64,000 nucleotides of DNA. Origin: Thermatribacter sp964570785 (lineage in GTDB: Bacteria; Atribacterota; Atribacteria; Atribacterales; Thermatribacteraceae). Both the position numbers and the translations under genes were made by a program. How positions within the stretch are numbered: the first letter of the stretch is position 1; every line of letters starts with the position of its first letter. Below are positions 26,182-35,760 of the stretch, in pieces. The notes below the pieces were generated by a model. That model was not told where the DNA came from. It saw only the letters and a list, made by a program, of their open reading frames with translations, and did not search any database. The stretch is taken from contig CAZMZG010000001.1 in assembly GCA_964570785.1 (NCBI GenBank), forward strand, positions 1-64,000. Direction: 5' to 3'.

Positions 26182-26994
26182 CTAAGGTTGGTCAATAAAG
26201 AAGCTGGGTTGTGTTTTATCTTTGTTTTCTTCAACCGCAATTACTCCTTCTGTGTCTATTTCTAATGTCTCGATTGTCGCAACCTGTTCTTCTGGAATCC
26301 CTGCTTGCTGAGCAAACAGGAGCGCAAATATTTTTTTGGTCTGTTCTTGGGTAATAAGTTCCCCCTTTTTCAAATAAGAAAGCAGTTGATAAGTAACAAT
26401 GTCTTCCGGCTGAGGATTACTCGATATGTTTCGAACTGCTCGATTAACGGTAGATTTAAGATAAGGCGAAAAGAGGTTGCTTACCTTTTGAGTTGCCCAG
26501 TCAAGCACTTGGATTGCAATCAGCAAATTACCAAGGTTTTCACTTTTGCTAAGTAAGATTGCTCGGGGGAGGAACTCCTTCCACAGTTTTTCTGGGTTGG
26601 GTGGATTTTGTTCGCTGGAGAGAGAAACAAGATCGACATCCCTTTTGCCCCAAATTCGGGGGGCATAGGCAATCCATTTTTGGAATGCCTCCCTGTTGTT
26701 AGGAAAGGAAACAAGAATAGCAACCCATTCATTCAGGGCTCCAGGTAGGTCTCCAAGCTGCTCCAGAGTCTTGCCTAACCAATAACGTGCTTCCCAGAAA
26801 TTAGGGTTAAGCTCCAGAGCTTTCTGGTATTCTTCTTTAGCTTTTTCGAATTTCTGCTGAGAGAAAAACAGGTATCCGTTTTGATAATGTGTTTTGGCTT
26901 CGTCTTGAGCCTGAAGGGGGCCAACCAGAAATAATAAAACCCATAAAGTAATTAGTGGGAAGATTAAACAGCTTTTTATTGTTTTTTGTTTCAT
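26182..26994 (-). CDS. Exported TPR-repeat protein of unknown function
   Basis: 270 residues from ATG 26994, with GAGGT five bases upstream. A signal peptide or N-terminal membrane helix covers about 1-30 (ending near LQAQ). At least two tetratricopeptide repeats follow (YQNGYLFFSQQKFEKAKEEY; ARYWLGKTLEQLGDLPGAL). The C-terminal half is not a family I recognise and ends in an acidic stretch. It directly follows dnaE, so it is likely the last gene of the guaB3-to-dnaE operon. TPR proteins usually act as scaffolds; no partner is evident. Confidence 0.8.
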   Translation of the reverse strand: MKQKTIKSCLIFPLITLWVLLFLVGPLQAQDEAKTHYQNGYLFFSQQKFEKAKEEYQKALELNPNFWEARYWLGKTLEQLGDLPGALNEWVAILVSFPNNREAFQKWIAYAPRIWGKRDVDLVSLSSEQNPPNPEKLWKEFLPRAILLSKSENLGNLLIAIQVLDWATQKVSNLFSPYLKSTVNRAVRNISSNPQPEDIVTYQLLSYLKKGELITQEQTKKIFALLFAQQAGIPEEQVATIETLEIDTEGVIAVEENKDKTQPSFFIDQP

Positions 26995-27002
26995 ATCCCA
27001 CC

Positions 27003-30000
27003 TCAACCAGTAATCCAGATTTGATTTTTATTCACAACTCCTTCCAGAGCGTTGATTAGGTCCTCGTTCCAGGTAACCCGAAAACTTTTGCCAAGCTCTA
27101 TGGACCACTTTTTTTCTCTTCCAGTTAGATTCAGGACTACAGGATATTTGCCTGGAAATCTGGATAAGCAGTCTTTTAGGTAGAGAATGGTTCGGCGTAT
27201 ATCTCTTGTAGTTTCCAATTCTATGAAGATGCTTGGATAGGATTCTTGGGATAGCTCTTCAAGGCTGATCAGTCTTTCTGCAATTATCTTATTGTCGTTG
27301 TTGTCTATGGGGTCAATTTTACCCTCGACACACAACACATTATTTGTTGAAAAGTTTTCTTGAAATTGGTTAACAAGATTTGGAAAAATTATGACCTCGA
27401 TAGCACCTGATTCGTCTTCCAGGCTTACAAATAACATGTCCTTTCCTTTTTTAGTCATTATTTTACGAACGTCAGTAACCACTCCTACCAGGCGCACATT
27501 GACTTTATCGTTTAGAAATTTAGCTTCTTCAATAGATAGAAAATTAAGGTGTGGGTATTGAGAGAGTATCTTTGATACCGGGTGGTCACTAACGTAGAGA
27601 CCTAAGGTTTCTTTTTCCATCCGCAGGATTTCCTGATGTTCAAGTTCTCTGGGTTCTTTAAGCAAACGTTCTGGATCCTCCGCATTTTGCTGGTCACTCC
27701 CAAAGAGAGAAATTTGCCTTTTGGAGTCTTTCTTTTTGCTTTTTGCGTAGTGCTTTATAAGTTCTTCAAGTGAATCCAGCAGTTGCGCCCTGTTGGAGTG
27801 CAAAGAATCGAAAGCTCCAGCTTTTATTAAGCTTTCTAAGACTCTTTTGTTGACCACTCTGTTATCGGTTCTCTGAAGAAAATCAAAGATGCTTTTATAT
27901 TTTGATTCCTCACGGTGGGAAAGGATTTCTTCTACAGCATTTTCGCCAACATTTTTAATAGCTGCAAGACCAAAACGAATCTTTTTTTCGCCTACAACAG
28001 TGAAATTGGCCAGGCTTTCGTTAATGTCAGGAGGCAAAACTTTTATTCCCAAGTTTTTACATTCCGTTATAAACTTGGCTACTTTGTCAGTATCGTTGGC
28101 TACACTGGTCAGACAGGCGGTAAGGTATTCCGTAGGATAGTGAGCTTTCAAATAAGCAGTTTGATAAGAAATTAAAGCATAAGCTGTGCTGTGGGACTTG
28201 TTGAAACCGTAGCCTGCGAAATACTCAATTAGATCAAATATTTCTGCAGCTATTTTGGGATCATAGCCTCTTTTTTGAGCTCCTTCGATGAATTTTTCAC
28301 GTTGTTCTTTCATAACCTCAGGTTTTTTCTTACCCATTGCTCGGCGGAGGATGTCAGCTTCCCCCAGGGTAAAGCCGGCCATATGGCTGGCTATTTTCAT
28401 GACCTGTTCCTGATAAAGGATAACGCCATAAGTTTCTTGCAAGATCTCTTTGAGATGGGGGTGGGGATATTCAATTTTAACTCTTCCATGTTTGCGCTGT
28501 ATAAAATCTTCAACCATACCACTACCCAGAGGCCCAGGGCGGTAAAGGGCCAACAGGGCTATGAGGTCTTCGATGCCCTCCGGTTTCAATTTTTTCAAAA
28601 GTTCTTTCATGCCCGAGCTTTCAAGCTGGAATACTCCAGTGGTCTCTCCTCGAGCTAAGAGTTCTAAGGTTTGGGTATCGTCAAGAGGTATGTTCTCAAG
28701 ATCGATTTCTTCTTGTCGTGTTTTCTTAGCTATGTTCAGTGTTCTTTCAATTACGGTAAGGGTTCGCAGCCCGAGAAAATCCATTTTGAGAAGACCCAGT
28801 TCCTGCAGGGAGTCCATGTCAAATTGGGTTACTATTTCCTGACCGTTCATCTTTTGAAGGGGTACATAGTAGGTCAGCGGTTTATCGGAAATGACCACGC
28901 CTGCTGCATGGACTGAAGCATGTCGACACAACCCTTCTATTTTAAGGGCAATTTCCAAAAGCTTTCTGGTTTGAGCGTTTTCTTCCCAGAGCTTGCGTAA
29001 TTGAGGATTTTCTTTTAATGCTCTTTCTAAAGTTACCCCTGGTCCTCCAGGGATCAATTTGGCTATTTTATCAACGTCTCCGTAGCTCCATCCCAGAGCT
29101 CTTCCCACATCCCGGATTGCCTGGCGAGCCATCATCCTACCAAAGGTAATGATCTGAGCGACATTGGTACTTCCATATTTTTCGGCAACATACTTTATGA
29201 CTTCGTCTCTTCGCTCGAAACAAAAGTCTATATCTATATCTGGCATGCTGACTCTTTCCGGGTTTAAAAAGCGTTCGAATAAGAGACCATATTTGAGCGG
29301 GTCAATATTGGTTATTCCTAAGGTATAAGCCACAATGCTTCCTGCTGCGGAACCCCTACCCGGTCCCACCATGATGCCCTTTTTGCGTGCAAAATTTATA
29401 AAGTCCCACACAATTAAAAAATAAGCGGTGTAGCCCATCTCGTATATGATTTTTAACTCGTACTCTAACTGTTTTTGGGCTACTTCGGGAGGAGGATCTC
29501 CGTATCTCTTTTTAAGACCTTCAAGGCACAGGTGACGAAGGTAACCATAGAGATCAAATCCTTGAGGAGGCTTGAAATCAGGGAGCAGGGTTTTGCCGAG
29601 TTCAAGCTCCACGTTAGACTCAGTTGCAATTAATAGAGTGTTTTCCAGTGTTTCTGGGATTTCTTTAAAGCTTTCTATCATTTCTTCTTTGGTTTTCAGG
29701 TAAAACTGCTGGGTGGGGAAACGCAATCTTTTGGGATCTTCAAGGGTAGTGGCGGTTTGAATAGCCAGTATAACATCGTGTACTGCGGCATCTTCTGCTT
29801 CCAGATAATGAGCATCGTTGGTTGCCACTAAGGGAATACGGTGTTTTCGACTTATTTCCAGTAAGGCCTGATTAACAGCTTTTTGTTCGGGTATTAGATT
29901 TTTTTGTAGTTCAAGAAAGAAGTTACCTTTGCCAAAGATCTCTTCATATTCGAGAGCAATTTGGGTTGCTTTCTGAAGGTCTCCAGAAAGTATTGCTTTT

Positions 30001-30446
30001 GGTATTTCTCCAGCCAGACAGGCAGACAAAGCAAACAGACCCCTGGAATGCTCTCTAAGCAGCGACTTATCAACTCGCGGTTTATAGTAAAAACCTTCGA
30101 GATATGCTTTGCTTACCAGTTCGACTAAATTTCGGTATCCTTCTTGATTTTTAGCTATGAGCACTAAATGATAGGCCGGTTCGCTTCCTTTAAGAGCTGT
30201 TTTTTCGAACCTGCTACCGGGGGCAACATAAACTTCGCACCCTATAATGGGTTTAATTCCCCGGGATTTGGCTTTTTTGTAAAACTCGACAGCTCCATAC
30301 ATTACGCCGTGATCAGTGAGAGCCACTGCTTCCATATCATTTTCTTGAACCTTGTCTAACAGATCGTCTATGCGAATTGCTCCGTCCAGAAGGCTGTATT
30401 CGCTATGGACATGAAGATGCACGAATTTCATATCTTGTTTTTTCAT
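27003..30446 (-). CDS. dnaE: DNA polymerase III alpha subunit
   Basis: The replicative polymerase, 1147 residues, DnaE1-like length. The PHP domain starts at residue 10 with HLHVHSEYSLLDG and VALTDHGVMYG and looks metal-binding competent. The catalytic palm contains PDIDIDFCFERRDEV near residue 401. The fingers, a helix-hairpin-helix and an OB-fold (KKGKDMLFVSLEDESGAIEV) follow. No DnaQ-like exonuclease domain is inserted, so it is not PolC. Its start overlaps the gatB stop by 4 bases. Confidence 0.97.
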   Translation of the reverse strand: MKKQDMKFVHLHVHSEYSLLDGAIRIDDLLDKVQENDMEAVALTDHGVMYGAVEFYKKAKSRGIKPIIGCEVYVAPGSRFEKTALKGSEPAYHLVLIAKNQEGYRNLVELVSKAYLEGFYYKPRVDKSLLREHSRGLFALSACLAGEIPKAILSGDLQKATQIALEYEEIFGKGNFFLELQKNLIPEQKAVNQALLEISRKHRIPLVATNDAHYLEAEDAAVHDVILAIQTATTLEDPKRLRFPTQQFYLKTKEEMIESFKEIPETLENTLLIATESNVELELGKTLLPDFKPPQGFDLYGYLRHLCLEGLKKRYGDPPPEVAQKQLEYELKIIYEMGYTAYFLIVWDFINFARKKGIMVGPGRGSAAGSIVAYTLGITNIDPLKYGLLFERFLNPERVSMPDIDIDFCFERRDEVIKYVAEKYGSTNVAQIITFGRMMARQAIRDVGRALGWSYGDVDKIAKLIPGGPGVTLERALKENPQLRKLWEENAQTRKLLEIALKIEGLCRHASVHAAGVVISDKPLTYYVPLQKMNGQEIVTQFDMDSLQELGLLKMDFLGLRTLTVIERTLNIAKKTRQEEIDLENIPLDDTQTLELLARGETTGVFQLESSGMKELLKKLKPEGIEDLIALLALYRPGPLGSGMVEDFIQRKHGRVKIEYPHPHLKEILQETYGVILYQEQVMKIASHMAGFTLGEADILRRAMGKKKPEVMKEQREKFIEGAQKRGYDPKIAAEIFDLIEYFAGYGFNKSHSTAYALISYQTAYLKAHYPTEYLTACLTSVANDTDKVAKFITECKNLGIKVLPPDINESLANFTVVGEKKIRFGLAAIKNVGENAVEEILSHREESKYKSIFDFLQRTDNRVVNKRVLESLIKAGAFDSLHSNRAQLLDSLEELIKHYAKSKKKDSKRQISLFGSDQQNAEDPERLLKEPRELEHQEILRMEKETLGLYVSDHPVSKILSQYPHLNFLSIEEAKFLNDKVNVRLVGVVTDVRKIMTKKGKDMLFVSLEDESGAIEVIIFPNLVNQFQENFSTNNVLCVEGKIDPIDNNDNKIIAERLISLEELSQESYPSIFIELETTRDIRRTILYLKDCLSRFPGKYPVVLNLTGREKKWSIELGKSFRVTWNEDLINALEGVVNKNQIWITG

Positions 30447-31900
30447 TCCTCTCCGGAAAGTTTTTTAACCAGAATATTTTTGACCATTTCTGGATCCGCC
30501 TGCCCACGTGTTACTTTCATAACCTGTCCTATGAGATAGTGTAACGCTTTTTCTTTGCCACTCAGATAATCAGCTACGCTTTGGGGGTTCTTTTCTATGA
30601 TTTCAAAAACTATTTTCTCAAGTTCTTTCTCACTGTTTATCATTGAGATGCCTTTTTTAGCTATAATTTCCCGGGCTGTTAAACCACTCTTAAACATTTC
30701 TTCAAGAATTTCTTTACCTATATTTGCGGTTATCTCTCTCTTTTCAACAAGCTTTAAGAGCCCTACAAGCTTCTGGGGTGTTATTTTACTTTTGTCAATG
30801 CTCTGGTTCGTTATGTTAAGGTTTTTGCGTACTTCCGTTACTATCCAGTTACAGATAAGTTGCGATTTGGGCATAAGTTTCACACATTCTTCGAAAAAGT
30901 CAGCAATTTCTTTTTCCTGAGTTAGAACTTCAGCTTCACTTTCTGTGAGTTCGTAGTCTACCATCAGTCGTTCTTTTCTTTCTAAGGGTAGCTCTGAAAG
31001 GTTACTTTTTATTTCCTCAACAAGTTGACTGTCTATTGTGATAGGTAACAAATCAGGATCGGGGAAATATCGGTAATCTTCGGCTTCTTCTTTGCCTCGG
31101 GCCGAAACTGTGACTTGCTTTGTTTCATCCCAGTGTCTGGTTTCCTGTTCTATGATTTGGTTGTTCAAGAGCATTTTTCTTTGTCTTTCTACCTCAAATT
31201 TTAAAGCTTTATAAACCGAACGAAATGAATTCATATTCTTTACTTCTACTTTGGTGCCCATGCTTCCTTCTTTTAAAGAAACGGAGACATTGGCATCACA
31301 GCGCAACGAACCCTCTTCCATGTTTCCATCGCTTACTCCAATATAGCGCACCAGACGCCGAAGCATGTTCAAAAATTCTCGGGCTTCTTCAGGGGAAGAG
31401 AGGTCTGGTTCGGTTACTATCTCTACCAGGGGAATTCCGCAGCGGTTAAAATCCACTCCCGAGGTGGATGGGGGCAAATCTGGACCTTCATGGATTAGCT
31501 TTCCAGCGTCCTCCTCAAGATGTACTCTTTTTATGTTGACTTTTTTGCGTTTGCTCTGAAAAGAAAACTCCATGAAACCATTTTTGCCAATAGGTAGGTC
31601 ATATTGTGAAATTTGATATCCCTTGGGAAGATCCGGGTAAAAATAGTTTTTACGGTGGAATACTGCTTGGGGGAGTATTTCACAATTTAAGGCCAAGGCA
31701 GTTCTAATGGCTAATTTAAGTGCTTCAGCGTTAAGAACTGGTAACGAACCAGGTAAGCCTGTACAGACTGGACAAATAAGAGTGTTGGGATCTTTTCCTA
31801 TGTAATCAGTTGCGCACTGGCAAAAAAGCTTGCTTTTGGTTAGTAGCTGACAGTGTATTTCCAGGCCTATGGTTATGAAAGTTTCGATTTGTTCATTCAT
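30443..31900 (-). CDS. gatB: Asp/Glu-tRNA amidotransferase subunit B
   Basis: The tRNA-binding and kinase subunit of GatCAB, which converts Glu-tRNA(Gln) and/or Asp-tRNA(Asn) to the amide. 485 residues from ATG 31900, with GGAG seven bases upstream and overlapping the gatA stop; the open frame runs 82 codons further upstream but through gatA. Marks are ITIGLEIHCQLLTKSKLFC, zinc cysteines in CPVCTGLPG, and the C-terminal YqeY-like tail domain. The presence of GatCAB suggests that this organism lacks GlnRS, AsnRS or both. Confidence 0.97.
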   Translation of the reverse strand: MNEQIETFITIGLEIHCQLLTKSKLFCQCATDYIGKDPNTLICPVCTGLPGSLPVLNAEALKLAIRTALALNCEILPQAVFHRKNYFYPDLPKGYQISQYDLPIGKNGFMEFSFQSKRKKVNIKRVHLEEDAGKLIHEGPDLPPSTSGVDFNRCGIPLVEIVTEPDLSSPEEAREFLNMLRRLVRYIGVSDGNMEEGSLRCDANVSVSLKEGSMGTKVEVKNMNSFRSVYKALKFEVERQRKMLLNNQIIEQETRHWDETKQVTVSARGKEEAEDYRYFPDPDLLPITIDSQLVEEIKSNLSELPLERKERLMVDYELTESEAEVLTQEKEIADFFEECVKLMPKSQLICNWIVTEVRKNLNITNQSIDKSKITPQKLVGLLKLVEKREITANIGKEILEEMFKSGLTAREIIAKKGISMINSEKELEKIVFEIIEKNPQSVADYLSGKEKALHYLIGQVMKVTRGQADPEMVKNILVKKLSGEE

Positions 31901-33395
31901 AGGCTTTCTCCTTTCTGGCAGGGATTTCTGGAAAAGGAGCCCCAAGAGCAAGCCCTTCTTCAATAAATGAGCCCAAACCAAACAGAGATCCTTCCTGAAA
32001 AGGTTTGCCAATAATTTGGAGGCCAATGGGAAGACTTTTGGCGTAGCCACAGTTAACCGAGAGCGCTGGTATACCAGCCATTGCAGAGGGAATTGTGAAT
32101 ACGTCTGCCAGGTACATTTGGTAAGGATCCCAAGTTCTTTCTCCAAACAGGAAAGGAAGGCATGGCGATACAGGCGTGATTAGAAGGTCGCAGGTTTCGA
32201 AAGCTTTTTCAAAGTCCTGCTTCACCAGAGTCCTGACTTTCATTCCTTTAAGATAGAATTCATCATAGTAGCCAGAACTTAAAGAATAAGTACCCAGGAT
32301 TATACGTCTTTTAACTTCTTTGCCAAATCCCTGGGTGCGGGTCTTGAGGTACATTTCTTGTAGCTCGGTTGCTTCTTTAGCTCTGAAACCATATAGTACC
32401 CCGTCGTATCTCGCCAGGTTGGAGCTGGCTTCCGAGGGAGCAACTATGTAATAGGCTTCGAGAGCGTAAAAGGTGTGGGGTAAAGAAACTTCAACCAGCT
32501 TAACTCCTTCCTTCTCCAGGAAAGTTATGGTGTTTTGGAGGCTACCAATAATTTCGGAGTCTACACTTTCTGAGAAATACTCTTTGGGCAACCCTATTCT
32601 TAGTTTTTTAACTTCTTCTCGGGAAAGTATTTCTTGAGCCTGAAAAGCTGGATAAGGGGCACATGTCGAGTCTTTTTCGTCTTTGCCGCTAATTATTTCA
32701 AAAATAGTTGCACAATCCTTGACTGTTCTGGTAATTGGTCCCACCTGGTCCAGAGAAGAAGCGAAACTGACCAGTCCAAAACGAGATACCCGGCCATAAG
32801 TGGGTCTTAGGCCCACTACTCCGCAAAATGCGGCTGGCTGTCTTATGGAACCCCCAGTATCTGACCCCAAAGACACGGGAGCTTCTAAAGCAGACACACA
32901 GGCACTTGAACCCCCACTTGATCCTCCAGGTACTCTACTTAGGTCGAAAGGGTTTCTGGTGGGTCCAAAGGCACTGTTTTCAGTTGAGGACCCCATGGCA
33001 AACTCATCCATATTGGTTTTGCCAATGATGAGAGCTCCTTGAGATTTGAGCCTGGAAACCACGGTAGCATCGTAGGGGGGTATGAAGCCCTCCAGTATTT
33101 TAGAGGCACAGGTAGTGGGTATGTTTTTTGTACAGATATTATCTTTGATGGCGATTGGAATTCCAAAAAGAGGAGGGAGCTCCTCGGGATTTGCTTCTTC
33201 GAGCTGTTTATCCAGCAATTGTGCTTCGTCCAGAATGGATTCCCGGTTAACAAACAAAAAAGCATGCAGGTGAGGGTCAACTTCTTCAATTCTTCGCAAA
33301 AACACCTGAACCAGCTCTTTTACCAGTATTTCCCTGTTTTTGATAAGCTTTTGATAATCCTCCAGGGAAAAGTTCTTAAAATCCTTTATGTCCAT
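31893..33395 (-). CDS. gatA: Asp/Glu-tRNA amidotransferase subunit A
   Basis: The glutaminase/amidase subunit, 500 residues. The catalytic Lys is in PIAIKDNICT and the Ser-cisSer-Lys triad region reads GGSSGGSSACVSA followed by SLGSDTGGSIRQPA, then the amidase signature GLRPTYGRVSRFG. I take ATG 33395, six bases after AGGTG; a GTG at 33404 lies within that Shine-Dalgarno. It lies between gatC and gatB. Confidence 0.97.
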   Translation of the reverse strand: MDIKDFKNFSLEDYQKLIKNREILVKELVQVFLRRIEEVDPHLHAFLFVNRESILDEAQLLDKQLEEANPEELPPLFGIPIAIKDNICTKNIPTTCASKILEGFIPPYDATVVSRLKSQGALIIGKTNMDEFAMGSSTENSAFGPTRNPFDLSRVPGGSSGGSSACVSALEAPVSLGSDTGGSIRQPAAFCGVVGLRPTYGRVSRFGLVSFASSLDQVGPITRTVKDCATIFEIISGKDEKDSTCAPYPAFQAQEILSREEVKKLRIGLPKEYFSESVDSEIIGSLQNTITFLEKEGVKLVEVSLPHTFYALEAYYIVAPSEASSNLARYDGVLYGFRAKEATELQEMYLKTRTQGFGKEVKRRIILGTYSLSSGYYDEFYLKGMKVRTLVKQDFEKAFETCDLLITPVSPCLPFLFGERTWDPYQMYLADVFTIPSAMAGIPALSVNCGYAKSLPIGLQIIGKPFQEGSLFGLGSFIEEGLALGAPFPEIPARKEKAYE

Positions 33396-33404
33396 TTTTT
33401 TCAC

Positions 33405-33701
33405 CTACTTGTCAACTATTTTAGGAACAATGATGTAATTCCCGCTCACCTGAGGAGCACGTTCCAAAATTTTTTGATACTCGGGCCACTCCACTGGTTG
33501 GTCTGGATTGGTTGGAGGGTTGCTCCAGGAAATGTGAGAAGTTGGCGAAACGTTTTTCAGATCCAGCTCTTCGAGTTTTGCAAAGTGAGAAACAATGCTG
33601 TTAATATCTTCAAAAAAAGCCTGTAGTTCTTCTTCTTTGAAACTTAGTTTCGCGAGTTGTGCCACTTTCTTTATTTCTTCCAGGTCGACCTTTAGGCCCA
33701 C
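33405..33701 (-). CDS. gatC: Asp/Glu-tRNA amidotransferase subunit C
   Basis: The small stabilising subunit, 98 residues, the normal size. The N-terminal helix KKVAQLAKLSFKEEEL and the central acidic/aromatic segment are typical. The GTG start has GAGGTG seven bases upstream. Gene order gatC-gatA-gatB is the common operon form. Confidence 0.92.
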   Translation of the reverse strand: MGLKVDLEEIKKVAQLAKLSFKEEELQAFFEDINSIVSHFAKLEELDLKNVSPTSHISWSNPPTNPDQPVEWPEYQKILERAPQVSGNYIIVPKIVDK

Positions 33702-33707
33702 AACCAG

Positions 33708-35756
33708 TCACCTCTCTTTTCGAAAAGAAACTTGCCTTTCCTGATCCAGGATTTTGTAAAATTCTTCTTCAGTCAAAATGGGAATTTTTCTGTTTTCTGC
33801 TTCCTTTAACTTAGAACCGGGGTTTTTGCCCACGATAAGGAAATCTGTACGCGATGAAACTGCGTTGGCTGCTTTTCCTCCTTTTTCTTCAATAATTTTT
33901 TTAACTTCGTCTCGAGAGAAACGTTCCAGCGCACCAGTAACGACAAAGACTTTATCAGTAAAGAAGCTACTTTTGGGTTTTTCTTCCGGAGTTTGAGGTT
34001 CAATACCCAGGTTAAGCAGTTCATCGATCATTTTTTGGTTTTCAGGATTGGCAAAGAATTGCACTATAGAATCTGCTACTATAGGGCCTATCCCTTCAAT
34101 TCTTAAGAGATCCTCTTTTTTTGCTTCTCTAAGCTTTTGAATATCTTTAAGGTTTTCGGCAAGTAATTGGGCTATGTACTCTCCAACGTGCCTAATACCA
34201 AGAGCAAAAATGAACCTGGAAAGAGATCTCTTTTTAGAGCGCTCTAAGGCATTAATAAGGTTTTCAGCAGATTTTGGACCCATCCGTTCAAGCTTTTCAA
34301 GCTGACCCTTAGTTAATCTATAAAGATCAGAAATGCTTTTTACAAGCCCTTTGTCTACCAGTTGATCCACGATTTTTTCTCCTAAACCTTCTATGTCCAT
34401 AGCTGCCCGCGAGGCCCAGTGTTTTATTCTTTCTTTTATTTGGGCTGGACAGCTGGCATTGATACAACGCCAGGCCACTTCTCCCTCTTCTCTGTACACT
34501 TGGCTACCACATACTGGGCATTTCTTAGGCATGGTGAAAACTTTTTCCTCTCCAGTTCTCTTTTCTTTGATCACTCTTACTATTTCTGGGATTACTTCAC
34601 CGGCCCTTCCCACGGTTACCCAGTCCCCTATGCGCACGTCTTTTCTACGGATTTCGTCTTCGTTGTGTAGTGTTGCCCTTTTGATGACTACCCCGCCCAC
34701 TTCTACTGGTTCAAGCACGGCTACTGGGGTAAGAGTTCCAGTCCTTCCCACGTTTACTTCTATATCTATCACTCGAGTCAACCCATAAGTCGGTTGGAAT
34801 TTGAAAGCAATGGCCCAGCGGGGGCTCTTGGTTGTTGCTCCTAATCTTTCTTGCTGGCGTAAGGAATTCACTTTTACAACCAGACCGTCTATGTCGTAAT
34901 CCAGGGATTTTCTCTTTTCCTCCCACTCTTTATGCGTGGCTATTATTTCGTCTATAGAGCTTACCAGCTTAGAGTGGGGGTTTACCTTGAAACCCAATTT
35001 TTTCAGGCATTGAAGCACTTGCCAGTGAGTTTCGGGCTGGTAGTCACTTTCAATGAAAAAGGCCGAATAAACAAAAATGTCGAGATGCCTTTTGGCGGTT
35101 ATGTTAGGATCGAGCTGCCTCAAAGAACCAGCAGCAGCATTTCTGGTATTAGCAAAAGGAACTTCTCCACTGCTTCTTCTTTCTGCGTTTAGTTTCTCAA
35201 AATCTTTTTTGGGCATGAAGATCTCACCTTGAACTTCTATTATTTGTGGTGGTGTGGATCCTTGAAGCTTCAGTGGAATGCTTCTTATGGTTCTGAGATT
35301 GGGAGTTACGTCTTCCCCGGTTAATCCGTCGCCCCTGGTTCCACCTCTCACAAAAATTCCATTTTCATAGCGCAGGTTTACGGCCAGCCCGTCTATTTTT
35401 AGTTCCACAACATATTCAACCTTGTCTTCTCCAAGCCAGCGTTTTACACGCTGATCAAATTCTCGTATCTCTTCGTCTGAAAAGGCATTGTTTAAGCTCA
35501 GCAGGGGTCTACTGTGGACAAAGGAAGGAAAAGCTTCCTGGGGTTTTCCTGCTACCCTTTGGGTGGGAGAATCAGGAGTGACGAACTCTGGGTATTTACT
35601 TTCTAACTCTTCAAGTTTTCTCATTAAAGCGTCGTATTCAGCATCGGATATTTCCGGAGAATTTAATACATAATATCTGTAGTCGTGATAGTGGATTATT
35701 TCTCGAAGTTTTTCGATTTCCTGACGGATTTCCCCCTTTTCTTCCACAGAGACCAC
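33708..35756 (-). CDS. ligA: NAD-dependent DNA ligase
   Basis: Joins Okazaki fragments using NAD. 682 residues: Ia domain with HDYRYYVLNSPEISDAEYD, adenylation lysine in ELKIDGLAVNL, OB-fold, four-cysteine zinc finger (CPVCG and CINASC), helix-hairpin-helix repeats (IEGLGEKIVDQLV, IEGIGPIVADSI) and a C-terminal BRCT domain (GALERFSRDEVKKIIEEKGG). The start is GTG; two GTGs compete (35756 and 35747), neither with a strong Shine-Dalgarno. It follows purA by 4 bases. Confidence 0.97.
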   Translation of the reverse strand: MVSVEEKGEIRQEIEKLREIIHYHDYRYYVLNSPEISDAEYDALMRKLEELESKYPEFVTPDSPTQRVAGKPQEAFPSFVHSRPLLSLNNAFSDEEIREFDQRVKRWLGEDKVEYVVELKIDGLAVNLRYENGIFVRGGTRGDGLTGEDVTPNLRTIRSIPLKLQGSTPPQIIEVQGEIFMPKKDFEKLNAERRSSGEVPFANTRNAAAGSLRQLDPNITAKRHLDIFVYSAFFIESDYQPETHWQVLQCLKKLGFKVNPHSKLVSSIDEIIATHKEWEEKRKSLDYDIDGLVVKVNSLRQQERLGATTKSPRWAIAFKFQPTYGLTRVIDIEVNVGRTGTLTPVAVLEPVEVGGVVIKRATLHNEDEIRRKDVRIGDWVTVGRAGEVIPEIVRVIKEKRTGEEKVFTMPKKCPVCGSQVYREEGEVAWRCINASCPAQIKERIKHWASRAAMDIEGLGEKIVDQLVDKGLVKSISDLYRLTKGQLEKLERMGPKSAENLINALERSKKRSLSRFIFALGIRHVGEYIAQLLAENLKDIQKLREAKKEDLLRIEGIGPIVADSIVQFFANPENQKMIDELLNLGIEPQTPEEKPKSSFFTDKVFVVTGALERFSRDEVKKIIEEKGGKAANAVSSRTDFLIVGKNPGSKLKEAENRKIPILTEEEFYKILDQERQVSFRKER

Positions 35757-35760
35757 TCTC

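Noticed and set aside
31901..32146. An 82-codon N-terminal extension of gatB
   Set aside because: It overlaps gatA coding sequence out of frame; the ATG at 31900 has a good Shine-Dalgarno and gives the family-typical start.
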